This document shows positions 1-9,372 of a DNA stretch of 64,000 nt, in pieces. Every line of letters starts with the position of its first letter. The stretch's first letter is position 1. Both the position numbers and the translations under genes were made by a program. The notes under the pieces were generated by a model that was not told where the DNA came from, ran no database searches, and was given only the letters and a program-made list of their open reading frames with translations. Source of the stretch: JADJSS01 sp046329815 (GTDB taxonomy: Bacteria; Bacteroidota; Bacteroidia; Chitinophagales; JADIYW01); the NCBI GenBank assembly GCA_046329815.1, contig JAXLTY010000002.1:1302001-1366000 (forward strand), read 5' to 3'.

Positions 1-2149
1 ACGCAGCAGAATCGCCTATGACCACATTCATATCTCCATTTACATTAAATCGTAATGCATTATCGCCAATAGCAATATTTCCATATGCTGTTGCACCTGA
101 AGATTGTCCGGCACGCAAACCTAATTTTACGCTGCGTGTGGCACTGTCCAATTCACCTGCCCATAAATTATTGATACGAAAACGCAATGCCTGGTTATCG
201 GTGGTGCCTAAGAAATTTGTTGTTTCATTAGTGCCTGCATTTCCGGTTATTGACCAGTCTAAACCGCTACCATTACTCCATCGTACAATACCGGCTCCGT
301 CGGTCACTAAGATTTGGTTGTTAGTACCTCTTGTAGTTGGAAAAACATAGTTATTGGTGTAATCCATACCTATGGATAATTTTCCACGGAAGAAACCTGC
401 GTAATCATTTAAAGTATCTAACGCTGAGGAAAAAACACCAAACCCTCTGCCAATTGAATTGGCAATTAATGTATCATAGGATGCATATTTATTGCCTGCT
501 CCGGAACCCGTCACATAATTATAGGTACCGTATTTTATTCCACGTCCTGCACCACTCATAAGATTATGAGTACCATATTGTGTAGAATCGCCGTTTACAG
601 CAATTTGATTAGAAACCCCATATTGAATACCATCTCCATTTCCTGAAAACATATTATGTACTCCATAATGATTACCGCTTCCGTCGTTTATCATATTTGT
701 AAAAACACCCTTCTGTTCACCATTTCCAATTCCACTAAATAAATTCTGCATGCCTATTTGAAGATTACTTCCGGTATTTTGCACATAGTTCCTGATGGCA
801 AATTGATCTCCGGTGCCTGTTCCAAAAAGCGTATTATCTATTGCAACATGCACTCCGGTACCATTACCGCTTAATGTATTTGTAATTCCGAAATGGCTGC
901 CGTCTGCTGAATTAGAAATTGTATTTCGCATCCCTGTTTGCTGTCCTGTACCACTTCCGGACAAGTCATTATCTATTCCATAATGTAATCCGGTACCGTT
1001 ACCACTAAGTAGATTCTGTACACCATAATGCTGTCCATTTCCCGTATTTGAGATTACATTATAATTGCCAAATAATGAGCCGGTACCTGCAGCAGCACCG
1101 TTTAAGGATGTATAGGTTCCATATTGCGCTCCGGTGCCTGTACCTGAAACGAAATTATATAAACCATAAAAAATAGCATTTCCATTACCTGAATAATTAT
1201 TTCTGACGCCATACTTAGTGCCATTTCCAGAGTTGGTGTAGTTATTATATAATCCTGTAATTTGTGCGCTGTCTGTTCCTTGATATTCATTATAAAACCC
1301 ATATTTTTGATTTGCTCTGGATTGAAAATAGTTGACAATTCCATAATTCAAGTCTGTTCCGGTACTTTGAAAACTGTTTGCGGCACCGTATGAACCGCCT
1401 CTGGTGTTTGGACCGAAAGTACTTGAAAATCCATATTTGGAGCCGGTGCCGGATGTTGTTGTTGTGTACTCAAATGCAAATTCGCCTGAATTACCGGTGC
1501 CATTTGTTCTTGTAGTATAGCCAAACATATTGAAAGGCGCACTGGTATTGGTTTGCAAAGCTTCGTAAGCCGTTTTTTGGCCAGTGGCGCTACTTGCTGT
1601 TGAGTTTACAGAGATGCCTGTTGTTGCACCAGTTCCGTGATCCTGCATTGTTACGTCTATTCCTTTTTTGGTTGTTGTTGCTGTATCCATAGATACTACA
1701 CTGACTGCGGTAAGAGCAGTATTTGTAAAAACAGTTAAAGGATAAGTAGGAGTATTATCACCAATACCAATATTCCCATAGGTATATTTATTGTCATTGA
1801 TATTATTGGGTGCTGTAGTTGTTCCGACTTCATACCAATCATGATCTATATCCAGATTGGATTGAAAGCGAATCCATATCGTTCCGTTCCAGTAATAAAA
1901 ACCCGGTTTTACATCATTTACCGTTGCTGTGTTATACACCAATAAAGATGTTATGATGGTCGCGCCGATTGGTGCGTTGCTGGTGGTTTGTGTTAATGCG
2001 ACACGCGGAATTAAAAAACCTTTATTGGTGAAATCCACATCTAAACCTGCAGATGCATTTGGTGTAGCACCTGTGCTGTTGATACTGACATTTTGTGCAT
2101 GTACATTTAAAATAATGCCTGTTAATAAAGCGAGTAAATATCTTTTCAT
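1..2149 (-). CDS. Giant secreted repeat protein, N-terminal 716 codons (runs off the left edge)
   Basis: The reading frame is open from the ATG at 2149 to base 1, so the C-terminus is missing. It starts with a signal peptide (MKRYLLALLTGIILNVHAQ). The next ~75 residues are the module shared with the next three genes (motifs SINSTGATPN, LLVYNTAT, GFYYWNGT). A DWYEVGTTTAP module start at about residue 105 leads into dozens of 15-residue units of the type YGxYNxLSGxGxGxH. A linker (FRGKLSIGMDYTNNY) follows, then the first units of a different family (NIAIGDNALRF). The protein is therefore a hybrid of the repeat types seen in the 2288- and 1665-residue neighbours. Its own promoter lies at 2185-2215. 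By analogy with complete relatives it may end in a Peptidase_S74 chaperone, but that end is not visible. Likely an extracellular fibrous adhesin; ligand unknown. Confidence 0.85.
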   Translation of the reverse strand, partial: MKRYLLALLTGIILNVHAQNVSINSTGATPNASAGLDVDFTNKGFLIPRVALTQTTSNAPIGATIITSLLVYNTATVNDVKPGFYYWNGTIWIRFQSNLDIDHDWYEVGTTTAPNNINDNKYTYGNIGIGDNTPTYPLTVFTNTALTAVSVVSMDTATTTKKGIDVTMQDHGTGATTGISVNSTASSATGQKTAYEALQTNTSAPFNMFGYTTRTNGTGNSGEFAFEYTTTTSGTGSKYGFSSTFGPNTRGGSYGAANSFQSTGTDLNYGIVNYFQSRANQKYGFYNEYQGTDSAQITGLYNNYTNSGNGTKYGVRNNYSGNGNAIFYGLYNFVSGTGTGAQYGTYTSLNGAAAGTGSLFGNYNVISNTGNGQHYGVQNLLSGNGTGLHYGIDNDLSGSGTGQQTGMRNTISNSADGSHFGITNTLSGNGTGVHVAIDNTLFGTGTGDQFAIRNYVQNTGSNLQIGMQNLFSGIGNGEQKGVFTNMINDGSGNHYGVHNMFSGNGDGIQYGVSNQIAVNGDSTQYGTHNLMSGAGRGIKYGTYNYVTGSGAGNKYASYDTLIANSIGRGFGVFSSALDTLNDYAGFFRGKLSIGMDYTNNYVFPTTRGTNNQILVTDGAGIVRWSNGSGLDWSITGNAGTNETTNFLGTTDNQALRFRINNLWAGELDSATRSVKLGLRAGQSSGATAYGNIAIGDNALRFNVNGDMNVVIGDSAA
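258..495 (-). repeat. Inter-module linker repeat, copy 1
   Basis: Encodes the segment from KYASYDT through FSSALDT, DYAGFFRGKLS and PTTRGTNNQILVTDG to a DW motif. Close relatives occur at 5221-5480, 6862-7122 and 7944-8200 in the next gene, and are similar at the DNA level. Confidence 0.75.
496..1500 (-). repeat. 45-bp tandem repeat array (15-residue units) in the partial gene
   Basis: Degenerate 45-bp units encode YG(V/T/I)xNxLSGxGxGxQ/H. Units such as HYGVQNLLSGNGTGL and HYGIDNDLSGSGTGQ succeed each other without spacers. The strict 15-residue period with buried Y/F-G and N/L positions and G/N/T turns suggests a beta-solenoid or trimeric beta-helix (inference). Confidence 0.75.
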
Positions 2150-2184
2150 AATTCTCTTTTGTATTAAAAAATGAGCCGATGCAA

Positions 2185-2215
2185 CAAACGTATGAGATTG
2201 GAAAGAGCAAAACAA
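2185..2215 (-). promoter_or_regulatory. Bacteroidota-type promoter for the partial repeat protein
   Basis: On the minus strand, TTG (2215-2213) is followed after exactly 20 bases by TACGTTTG (2192-2185). This matches the Bacteroidota consensus TTG-N19/21-TAnnTTTG. The ATG is 35 bases further down, so this gene can be transcribed independently of the upstream repeat-protein genes. Confidence 0.65.
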
Positions 2216-2307
2216 TTAAGAAAAGGACTACACAGCAGTGTTCATAGTTATGGCAAACGAAGTATGTATAAAATTAATATTTTCTTTGTAAAAGAAGAAG
2301 ACAATAA

Positions 2308-5300
2308 TTAATTTCTCTTTTTAGCCTGCAAACCAATACCTAATACTTTGTTAATTTGTTCGAGTTGTTTTTGTAAATCCATGAGTTGTTTGTCTTTTTC
2401 TTCTGCTGCTGCTTTTAACAACTGAATGTCTTTATTTTCTGCTTTCAGTTGTTCAATCGATACATTTTGTGTATCGATAATTTTTTGCTGTTCCTGAATG
2501 GCTTTTACTAAAACCGGAATGACACCCTGATAATTCATCAATAAAGTATTCATGCTATCTTTTGACTCGATAACGAGTTCTGGTAAAACTTCGCGAATTT
2601 CCTGCGCAATGAACCCTAAATCTTTGCGGTCATTATCTTTCCATGTATAATTTACCGGACGTAGTTTTAATATTTCTTTCAAGCCGTAAGCAGTTGTTTT
2701 AACGTCTTTTTTCAAACGAATATCCGAGCCGTTAAATGCGTTGCGTTGCACCCATGCATCTCTCCAGCGTAATGCTGTAGTACCTAAGTCATAGGTGTTA
2801 TTGGTCTGTGGTATTATGTTACCAGCCATTAATAAATCACCTAAAGCAATTCGGACATCGCCGTTAAAATAACCGGCATAGCTGCCTGCTTTTGTTACAT
2901 TGGAGTAGATACCGTATTGAGTACCGCCAGCTGTTACAGAAATGAATGCTCTGTAACCGTATTTATTTCCGGTACCTGTTGCAGCAGCACTGATATCTGT
3001 ATATGAACCGTACATATCTCCGGTTCCTGTTGCGTCTATATCATTTCTGGTGCCATATATATCGCCGTTGCCGGCGCCTGAAAATGTATTTTGAGTTCCG
3101 TAACGGATACCTGTACCTGTATTTCCTATGCTGTTACGCATACCGTACAGAGCACCATTGCCTGTACCATTAATATGATTCTGAACACCTGCAAATATGC
3201 CATTACCAGTTAAAGATACTGTATCAAAAACACCATATCTTTCTGCCAAATCATTACTGCCTGTATAGCGCGTGTACATACCATAACGCGTGCCAGTTCC
3301 GCTTCCATACGAGAAGTTTCGAACTCCATAGAATTCACCTGTTGCTGAATGGTTATCATCATTATTTACACCGTATCTAATCAGCGCATTAGAAGAAAAG
3401 GCATTATAAAGTCCTATATTAGTATTGCTGCTGTCTGATGAAAAACCATTGTAGAAACCTGTCTGCGGGCCATTTGTACTGGTATTAAAAAAATTATTTG
3501 TTCCGTATTTTGTACCTGTCCCAGAATTAGAAATAGAATTCGACATTCCGTAAAAAGTTGCGGTATCATTATTAGCATAATCATTAAATATACCATATTT
3601 AATAGATGCTCTACTCGAAAAATCATTGTACATACCATAGTTCTGACCTGTACCCGTAGAAACAAAATTATTGTAATTACCGTATTGCGTTCCTCTAGAA
3701 AGATTATCAAAAAAATTGTAATTGCCATATTTATCACCTGTACCTGCTCCTTGCAAATAAGCAAAGTTTGCATAATGTACACCATTACCTGAGACTGATA
3801 TATCTGCCCTGTAACCATACTGAACAGATGCGCTGGTACCAGACAAGTTGCTTAACACACCATATCTTACGCCACCTGCATTACCTGACAATGCATTAAA
3901 CATACCGTATTGAACAGCATTATTGACTACTGATATATTATTATATACACCAAACTGATTTCCTGTACCTGTACCTGACATTGTATTCGATACACCAATG
4001 TGCGCCCCTGTACCTGTATTGGTTATTTGATTACTGACACCATATATCAACCCATTTCCAGTTCCGCCTAAGGTATCAAAGACGCCGTAGTGGTCGGCTG
4101 TTCCGTTGTTAACGATATCATTATATACACCATATTGCAAACTGGCAGAGTTACTTTGTATGTCGTGATAAGAACCGTAGCGTGTACCTGTTCCGTTTCC
4201 CTGTAAGATTGTATTATTACCATAGATAGCACCGGTACCTGCTCCATTCATTGCATTAAAGTTAGCATAATGAGTGGCTGTATTTGCAGGAGATGTAGCT
4301 GCAACTGAATTATAATTACCGTATAAGGTAGTACCTGCTCCTGTGCTGGTTATTGAGTTGTATTGTCCATAATGGATACCTGCTCCTGTACCATTTATGA
4401 GATTTTGTGTACCGATTTGCGTTGTATCATTATTGTTTGAAATCTGGTTGGCTACCGCAAATTGAACGCCTGTTCCGTTGAAAAGTGCATTAAATGTACC
4501 AATATGATTTCCCGAACCTGTGCCGGATAATGTATTCAATGCACCAATGTGTTGACCATTCCCATTATTAGTGATAAGATTGCGTGAACCCATTTGTGTA
4601 CCTGTTCCATTACCCAGTAATTCGTTATAACTGCCTATAGTGGTATTTGCTGACGAAGATGCAGTTTTGATTACATCGTATATACCATATTTTTGTCCAG
4701 TGCCGAAAGAATCCAGTTCATTGTAAATACCATAATGTATTCCTGTTCCTGAATTGTAAATTTGATTTCTTGCTCCATAAAAATTACCGCTACCAGAACC
4801 ATCCAGCCTGGTTTGCACACCAAGATGATCTCCATTTCCGTTATTGACATTTTCATTAAACACGCCATATAGCGTAGCGTTTCCTGAGCCTCCGTAACTG
4901 TTACGCACACCATAATTAGAACCAACACCATTTTCTATTAAAGAATTGTATATACCAGTCTGCTGACTAATACCGGTTCCTGTATGTGTCATACTGTTAT
5001 TAATAGCAGTAGTAAAACCGGAAGCAGAACTATTAACAGAATTACTCATCGCATTTCCAAATGCGCCTGTGAATGTGCTGTTGGTTGCTATCGTATTTCC
5101 GTTAAAGGTATTCTCAATATCTAATGAAGCATTTCCGATAGTATTTTTTCCGATGGCTACATCTCCTGTGTGGAACATGGAATCAGTGATGGCTGTTGGT
5201 GCGGCGGTGGTTCCTATTTTAAACCAATCTGCATCTGATGGCGAAACGCTTGATGCATTCTGCCAGCTAACTTTTCCAAGATTATCTGTCACTAAGATTT

Positions 5301-8300
5301 GATTGTTGGTACCACGTGTAGTTGGAAATATGTAGTTATTGTTGTAATCCATTCCTACAGATAATTTTCCTCTAAAGAAACCTGCATAGTCGTTAGCTGT
5401 ATCTAATGCGGAAGAGAAAACACCAAAGCCATTACCGCCTGCTGATACAGGCAATGTATCGTAAGAAGCATATTTTGTGCCTGTACCAGTGCCACTTATG
5501 CGATTATAGGTACCGTATTGTGTTGCAGTGCCATTGTTAGTAATAAATGTTCCGCTTCCATATTGGTTTCCTGTAGCATTACCCGAAAGAAAATTGTAGA
5601 TTCCAAAATGATCTCCGCTTCCCGTATTGGATATTTCGTTGGAGGTTCCTCTTTGTATGCCGGTACCGGTACCGGTCAGTTCATTACGGGTACCATAATG
5701 AATATTGGTACTGCTACCTGATAAGTTATTATAGGTACCAGTAACTATTGTACTTCCGGTTGCAGTAACTGAATTATAGGTCGCATACTTTTGGCCTGAA
5801 TTAGAACCGAACAAAGCAGAATACACACCATACTGATTACCGGTGCCAGCACCATCAAGATAATTATGAACACCAATACCTTGCTGTAATCCCTCCACAT
5901 ACACTTCATTGTACACAGCTTCCTGTTGTGTATTTCCAGTGCTTTGCATCGAATTGTATGATCCGAAATGCTGCCCAGTTCCATTGCCTGTCAACACGGT
6001 GAAATTACCGTAATGCTGTCCATTGCCTGTGTTCGTAATTTCTGCATAATTTCCGAACTGATCACCATTACCCAAACCTGTCAACGAGGAATATTTCCCA
6101 TAATGATTACCCGAACCGCTGCCTGATAAGGAATCAAATGAGCCGGAATGCCTCGCATTGCCGGAATTATCTATATTCGAGAAACTCCCATATAGCATTG
6201 CGTTACCTGTCCCCGAAAAATCATTATACGTACCATACTTATTGCCGGTTCCGTTATTGGGTATATTGTTGTACATTCCATAGAATGTACCGCTATCAGA
6301 AGCTGCATAAATATTCCTGAGTCCGTATTTTAAGTTAGCTCTTCCTGTAAACGTATTGCTTACACCATAATTCTCAGAAGGAAAAGAAGAAGTAGAGAAA
6401 CTGTTATTCAAACCATATGTTACCAGGGTACCTAAACCGGAAAAATTAGAAACATATCCTGTTTTAGTTCCTGTAGAGGAGGTAGAGGTAGAATTACTGG
6501 TATAAGAATGCCCATACTCCTGCCCTTGCTGGATTCCGTTTGAATAAAAGTTAGTACCATATACAGTGGCCCCTGTTCCGTTAAAAACATTACCATATAC
6601 CACAGATTTATTGGGTGCTGCTGAAGTAGTTTGATTGACATTAATAGCCGCGGACATACCCGATCCTGCATCGCCCATTGTTATTGACAATCCGCTTTTG
6701 GTAGCAACTGAATTTGTCGAACTAACTATATTGGATGCTGTAAGCGAGGAAGTAGTCCTGACATCTAAAGGATAAATTGGAGTATTATGACCTATTGCCG
6801 TTAAACCAAGATGGTACATGGAATCATTGATGGTAGCAGGCGTTGTGCTTGTTCCCGTTTGATACCAGTCCGCATCCGGTGTCGTCACAGTTGAAGCATT
6901 CTGCCAGCTAACATTACCACTTCCATCTGTTACCATGATTTGATTGTTGGTACCACGTGTAGTTGGCAATACATAATTGTTTGTATATGCCATACCGACA
7001 GAAAGTTTTCCTCTGAAGAAACCTGCATAATCATTAGCAGTATCTAACGCTGAGGAAAATACAGCAAAGCCTCTGCCACCTGCACCAGGTGTAATTGTAT
7101 CGTAAGTTCCATATTTATTACCAGTCCCTGCTCCGGAAAGAATATTCAGTGTTCCAAAATGGTTTGCATTTCCACCATTTAATATATCTGACTGTACACC
7201 AATTTGAATACCTGATGCTACACCTGACATACTGTTGTACATACCTGTATGTGTACCTGTACCTCCGGAGCCGGAGAGTCCGTTCAACACTCCATAGTGT
7301 GCGGCATTACCTGAAACAGCGATAGTATTATAAACACCGTATTGTTGCCCTGTAGCAGTACCGGATAGCATATTTTCCATACCGGTATGTGTACCGCTGC
7401 CTGTGCCGCTTAATGTATTAACTATACCTGTTTGTGTGCCATTTCCGTTGCCGGCTAATGTATTGGCAACTCCATTATGCGTATTATTACCGGAATTCGT
7501 AATGGTAGTGCTTACACCGGTTTGTCCGCCTGTGCCTGTACCCGATAATGAATTAGTTATACCAAAATGATTTCCGCTGCCTGAACCGGATAATCCTGTT
7601 ATAACACCCTGATGCTGACCGTTGCCTGAAACGGTAATTCCGCTCACCATACCTGCCTGATTAGAATTTCCAGCACCAGTCAAGGTAGCTGATAAACCTA
7701 AACCAAAATTACCGTTAATATTAGTATTTATTCCATAAGCAGAACCGGTTGTATTTGACATATTGAGGTAAATGCCGTTTGTTATACCTGTATTGGTTAA
7801 TGTATTATTAATCTTAAGTGTTGTGTCTATCGTTGCATTATCTATTTGTAATACTGCAGATGGATTTACGGTACCTATGCCTACTTTTCCTGTATGGTAC
7901 ATATCGTCTGTAATAGCATTTGGTGCTGTGGTGGTTCCTACTTCGTACCAATCGGCGTCTTGTGTCGATACTGCAGAAGGATCTTGCCAGGTAACATTTC
8001 CGCTTCCGTCTGTTACCATGATCTGGTTATTTGTGCCTCTTGATAAAGGCATAATATAATTATTAGCGAAAGTAGTACCGATAGAGACTCTTCCTTTTAA
8101 GTAAGCAGCAAAGCCATTTGTTGTATTCGGAACTGCAGAATAAACACCATATTGTGTGCCTCCTGCAGAAGTTGGTATGCTATCATAAGATGCATATTTG
8201 ATACCTGTACCTGTACCTGTTAATTGATTATAGGTTCCATAATGTGAATTAGCAGCCGTATTATTAATTAAATTATAAGTACCAAATTGCAGTCCGGTAT

Positions 8301-9174
8301 TTGAATTGTTCAACTGATTATATACACCATAACTATTGCCACTATTGTTTGAACCGGTAAGATCGATATAATTTGCTACTCCATAATTAGATGTACCGGA
8401 AACAGCTGAACCTGTCAGGTTATTAATTGTTCCGTACCCATTGCCGTCGCCATTCATGTACAGGTTATTAGAAATCCCTGTTTTAGATGCACTTATTATG
8501 GTATCATCCAAACGGTTATCTATACCTGTTTCAATTGCAATCCCTGCAGCAGATTTTACAACCCGATTATTTATACCTTTTAATATTATCGGGTTTCCAG
8601 TTACAAAATTATCTACTCCTAAAACCTGAGCACCTGCATTTGAGCTTATAGTATTATATATTCCTTTGGAAGTTGTAACAGCATTCATAGATGAGTTTAT
8701 CTTCAGCGTTATGTCAGTATTAGAATTATTATTAACATCTAACGGATAATTAGCGGTATTTTTTCCAACAGCTACGTTTCCTAAATGAAACATAGAATCA
8801 TTAATATTAGTGGGCGCTGATGTTGTTCCCTGTTTATACCAATCGTCATCAGAAATAGCAGTGCCGAACACCATTAAACTTACCCAATTCGTGCCGTTCC
8901 AATAGTAAAAACCTGCGCCGTTTGCACCTGTTCCTGTAATCCCTGTGTTGGTATTATAAACGAGCAAACTTGTCGCCGGCGTCGTTATAGTAGCTACGTC
9001 CGTAGTGCTTATCAAATTGATACGTGGTATCAATAAACCTTTGTTGGTAGCACTTATGTCTAACATAGACGATGTATTTGGAGCAGCGCCGGTAGAGTTG
9101 ATACCTACGTTTTGTGCTTGTAGTTCAAGGAAACAGAATAAGGACAGGCATAGAATCAAGGAATACTTTCTCAT
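2308..9174 (-). CDS. Giant secreted 15-residue-repeat protein with C-terminal Peptidase_S74 self-cleaving chaperone
   Basis: 2288 residues. A signal peptide ending LELQAQ is followed by the shared N-terminal module (VGINSTGAAPN, LLVYNTNT, FYYWNGTNW). Four modules follow, each opening with a DADWY-like motif, NDSMFH-like and YPLDV-like segments (about residues 110, 410, 770, 1317). Each continues as an array of 15-residue YGxYNxLSGxGxGxH units, and the first three close with a recurrent linker. The C-terminus is a Peptidase_S74 domain: SDIRLK (Ser2150, Lys2155, the Ser-Lys pair that drives autocleavage in endosialidase chaperones), then LGFIAQEIREVLPELV and a coiled coil. In known members this domain assists trimerisation and is then cut off. 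No T9SS sorting domain or YadA-type barrel is visible, so the route through the outer membrane is unknown. Likely a trimeric surface fibre. Confidence 0.88.
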   Translation of the reverse strand: MRKYSLILCLSLFCFLELQAQNVGINSTGAAPNTSSMLDISATNKGLLIPRINLISTTDVATITTPATSLLVYNTNTGITGTGANGAGFYYWNGTNWVSLMVFGTAISDDDWYKQGTTSAPTNINDSMFHLGNVAVGKNTANYPLDVNNNSNTDITLKINSSMNAVTTSKGIYNTISSNAGAQVLGVDNFVTGNPIILKGINNRVVKSAAGIAIETGIDNRLDDTIISASKTGISNNLYMNGDGNGYGTINNLTGSAVSGTSNYGVANYIDLTGSNNSGNSYGVYNQLNNSNTGLQFGTYNLINNTAANSHYGTYNQLTGTGTGIKYASYDSIPTSAGGTQYGVYSAVPNTTNGFAAYLKGRVSIGTTFANNYIMPLSRGTNNQIMVTDGSGNVTWQDPSAVSTQDADWYEVGTTTAPNAITDDMYHTGKVGIGTVNPSAVLQIDNATIDTTLKINNTLTNTGITNGIYLNMSNTTGSAYGINTNINGNFGLGLSATLTGAGNSNQAGMVSGITVSGNGQHQGVITGLSGSGSGNHFGITNSLSGTGTGGQTGVSTTITNSGNNTHNGVANTLAGNGNGTQTGIVNTLSGTGSGTHTGMENMLSGTATGQQYGVYNTIAVSGNAAHYGVLNGLSGSGGTGTHTGMYNSMSGVASGIQIGVQSDILNGGNANHFGTLNILSGAGTGNKYGTYDTITPGAGGRGFAVFSSALDTANDYAGFFRGKLSVGMAYTNNYVLPTTRGTNNQIMVTDGSGNVSWQNASTVTTPDADWYQTGTSTTPATINDSMYHLGLTAIGHNTPIYPLDVRTTSSLTASNIVSSTNSVATKSGLSITMGDAGSGMSAAINVNQTTSAAPNKSVVYGNVFNGTGATVYGTNFYSNGIQQGQEYGHSYTSNSTSTSSTGTKTGYVSNFSGLGTLVTYGLNNSFSTSSFPSENYGVSNTFTGRANLKYGLRNIYAASDSGTFYGMYNNIPNNGTGNKYGTYNDFSGTGNAMLYGSFSNIDNSGNARHSGSFDSLSGSGSGNHYGKYSSLTGLGNGDQFGNYAEITNTGNGQHYGNFTVLTGNGTGQHFGSYNSMQSTGNTQQEAVYNEVYVEGLQQGIGVHNYLDGAGTGNQYGVYSALFGSNSGQKYATYNSVTATGSTIVTGTYNNLSGSSTNIHYGTRNELTGTGTGIQRGTSNEISNTGSGDHFGIYNFLSGNATGNQYGSGTFITNNGTATQYGTYNRISGTGTGTKYASYDTLPVSAGGNGFGVFSSALDTANDYAGFFRGKLSVGMDYNNNYIFPTTRGTNNQILVTDNLGKVSWQNASSVSPSDADWFKIGTTAAPTAITDSMFHTGDVAIGKNTIGNASLDIENTFNGNTIATNSTFTGAFGNAMSNSVNSSASGFTTAINNSMTHTGTGISQQTGIYNSLIENGVGSNYGVRNSYGGSGNATLYGVFNENVNNGNGDHLGVQTRLDGSGSGNFYGARNQIYNSGTGIHYGIYNELDSFGTGQKYGIYDVIKTASSSANTTIGSYNELLGNGTGTQMGSRNLITNNGNGQHIGALNTLSGTGSGNHIGTFNALFNGTGVQFAVANQISNNNDTTQIGTQNLINGTGAGIHYGQYNSITSTGAGTTLYGNYNSVAATSPANTATHYANFNAMNGAGTGAIYGNNTILQGNGTGTRYGSYHDIQSNSASLQYGVYNDIVNNGTADHYGVFDTLGGTGNGLIYGVSNQITNTGTGAHIGVSNTMSGTGTGNQFGVYNNISVVNNAVQYGMFNALSGNAGGVRYGVLSNLSGTSASVQYGYRADISVSGNGVHYANFAYLQGAGTGDKYGNYNFFDNLSRGTQYGNYNNFVSTGTGQNYGMYNDFSSRASIKYGIFNDYANNDTATFYGMSNSISNSGTGTKYGTNNFFNTSTNGPQTGFYNGFSSDSSNTNIGLYNAFSSNALIRYGVNNDDNHSATGEFYGVRNFSYGSGTGTRYGMYTRYTGSNDLAERYGVFDTVSLTGNGIFAGVQNHINGTGNGALYGMRNSIGNTGTGIRYGTQNTFSGAGNGDIYGTRNDIDATGTGDMYGSYTDISAAATGTGNKYGYRAFISVTAGGTQYGIYSNVTKAGSYAGYFNGDVRIALGDLLMAGNIIPQTNNTYDLGTTALRWRDAWVQRNAFNGSDIRLKKDVKTTAYGLKEILKLRPVNYTWKDNDRKDLGFIAQEIREVLPELVIESKDSMNTLLMNYQGVIPVLVKAIQEQQKIIDTQNVSIEQLKAENKDIQLLKAAAEEKDKQLMDLQKQLEQINKVLGIGLQAKKRN
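2895..4980 (-). repeat. 45-bp repeat array, module 4 (longest)
   Basis: About 2 kb of successive degenerate 45-bp units encoding 15-residue repeats (for example HYGVFDTLGGTGNGL, IYGVSNQITNTGTGA). It directly precedes the Peptidase_S74 domain. Some units deviate (RASIKYGIFNDYAN type), giving sub-groups within the array. Confidence 0.75.
5221..5480 (-). repeat. Inter-module linker repeat, copy 2
   Basis: Encodes KYASYDTLPVSAGG, FRGKLSVGMDYNNNY, PTTRGTNNQILVTD and DADWFKIG. Same linker as at 258-495, 6862-7122 and 7944-8200. Confidence 0.75.
5481..6440 (-). repeat. 45-bp repeat array, module 3
   Basis: Successive 15-residue units, for example YGTYNDFSGTGNAML, YGSFSNIDNSGNARH, SGSFDSLSGSGSGNH and YGKYSSLTGLGNGDQ. 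The period is exactly 15 residues over many units. Confidence 0.75.
6862..7122 (-). repeat. Inter-module linker repeat, copy 3
   Basis: Encodes NKYGTYDTITPGAGG, FRGKLSVGMAYTNNY, PTTRGTNNQIMVTDGSG and DADWYQTG. The DNA around 6930-7060 closely resembles copy 2 (5280-5420) and copy 1. Confidence 0.75.
7123..7740 (-). repeat. 45-bp repeat array, module 2
   Basis: 15-residue units such as THTGMENMLSGTATG and QYGVYNTIAVSGNAA. Units here often carry TG in place of YG (QTGIVNTLSG type). Confidence 0.7.
7944..8200 (-). repeat. Inter-module linker repeat, copy 4 (divergent)
   Basis: Encodes KYASYDSIPTSAGGTQYG, LKGRVSIGTTFANNY, LSRGTNNQIMVTDGSG and DADWYEVG. It shares the frame of the other linkers, but its middle is more diverged (YLKGRVSIG instead of FFRGKLSVG). 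Confidence 0.7.
8201..8480 (-). repeat. 45-bp repeat array, module 1 (shortest)
   Basis: A few 15-residue units (YGVYNQLNNSNTGLQ, FGTYNLINNTAANSH) in the first module of the 2288-residue protein. Confidence 0.65.
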
Positions 9175-9219
9175 ATAGTATTGTTTATTTCTTTATAAAG
9201 ATAATCATAACACAAAAAT

Positions 9220-9263
9220 GGTTTATCCATGAAAACCCTTATAAACGTTTTTCATGGTAAACC
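9220..9263 (-). terminator. Long imperfect hairpin between two repeat-protein genes
   Basis: Bases 9220-9235 pair with 9249-9263 (15 pairs with one bulged base) around a 13-base loop. On the minus strand the stem is followed by ATTTTTG. It lies 110 bases after the stop of the 1665-residue gene and 46 bases before the start of the 2288-residue gene. It could terminate the first transcript or act in the leader of the second. Confidence 0.5.
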
Positions 9264-9372
9264 TTACACACTATTAAGAATCGATTTAGCAGACAATTAT
9301 GGAATATGATGATGTTTCATGAAATTCTTCATAGCGTATAATATCTATAATATATCTGGTTATTAATTCCTG

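Noticed and set aside
3414..6671. Long open frames in other phases within the repeat regions
   Set aside because: Periods of 45 and 51 bases are multiples of three, so a stop-free alternative frame stays open by repetition. The products are low-complexity with no start context or domain.
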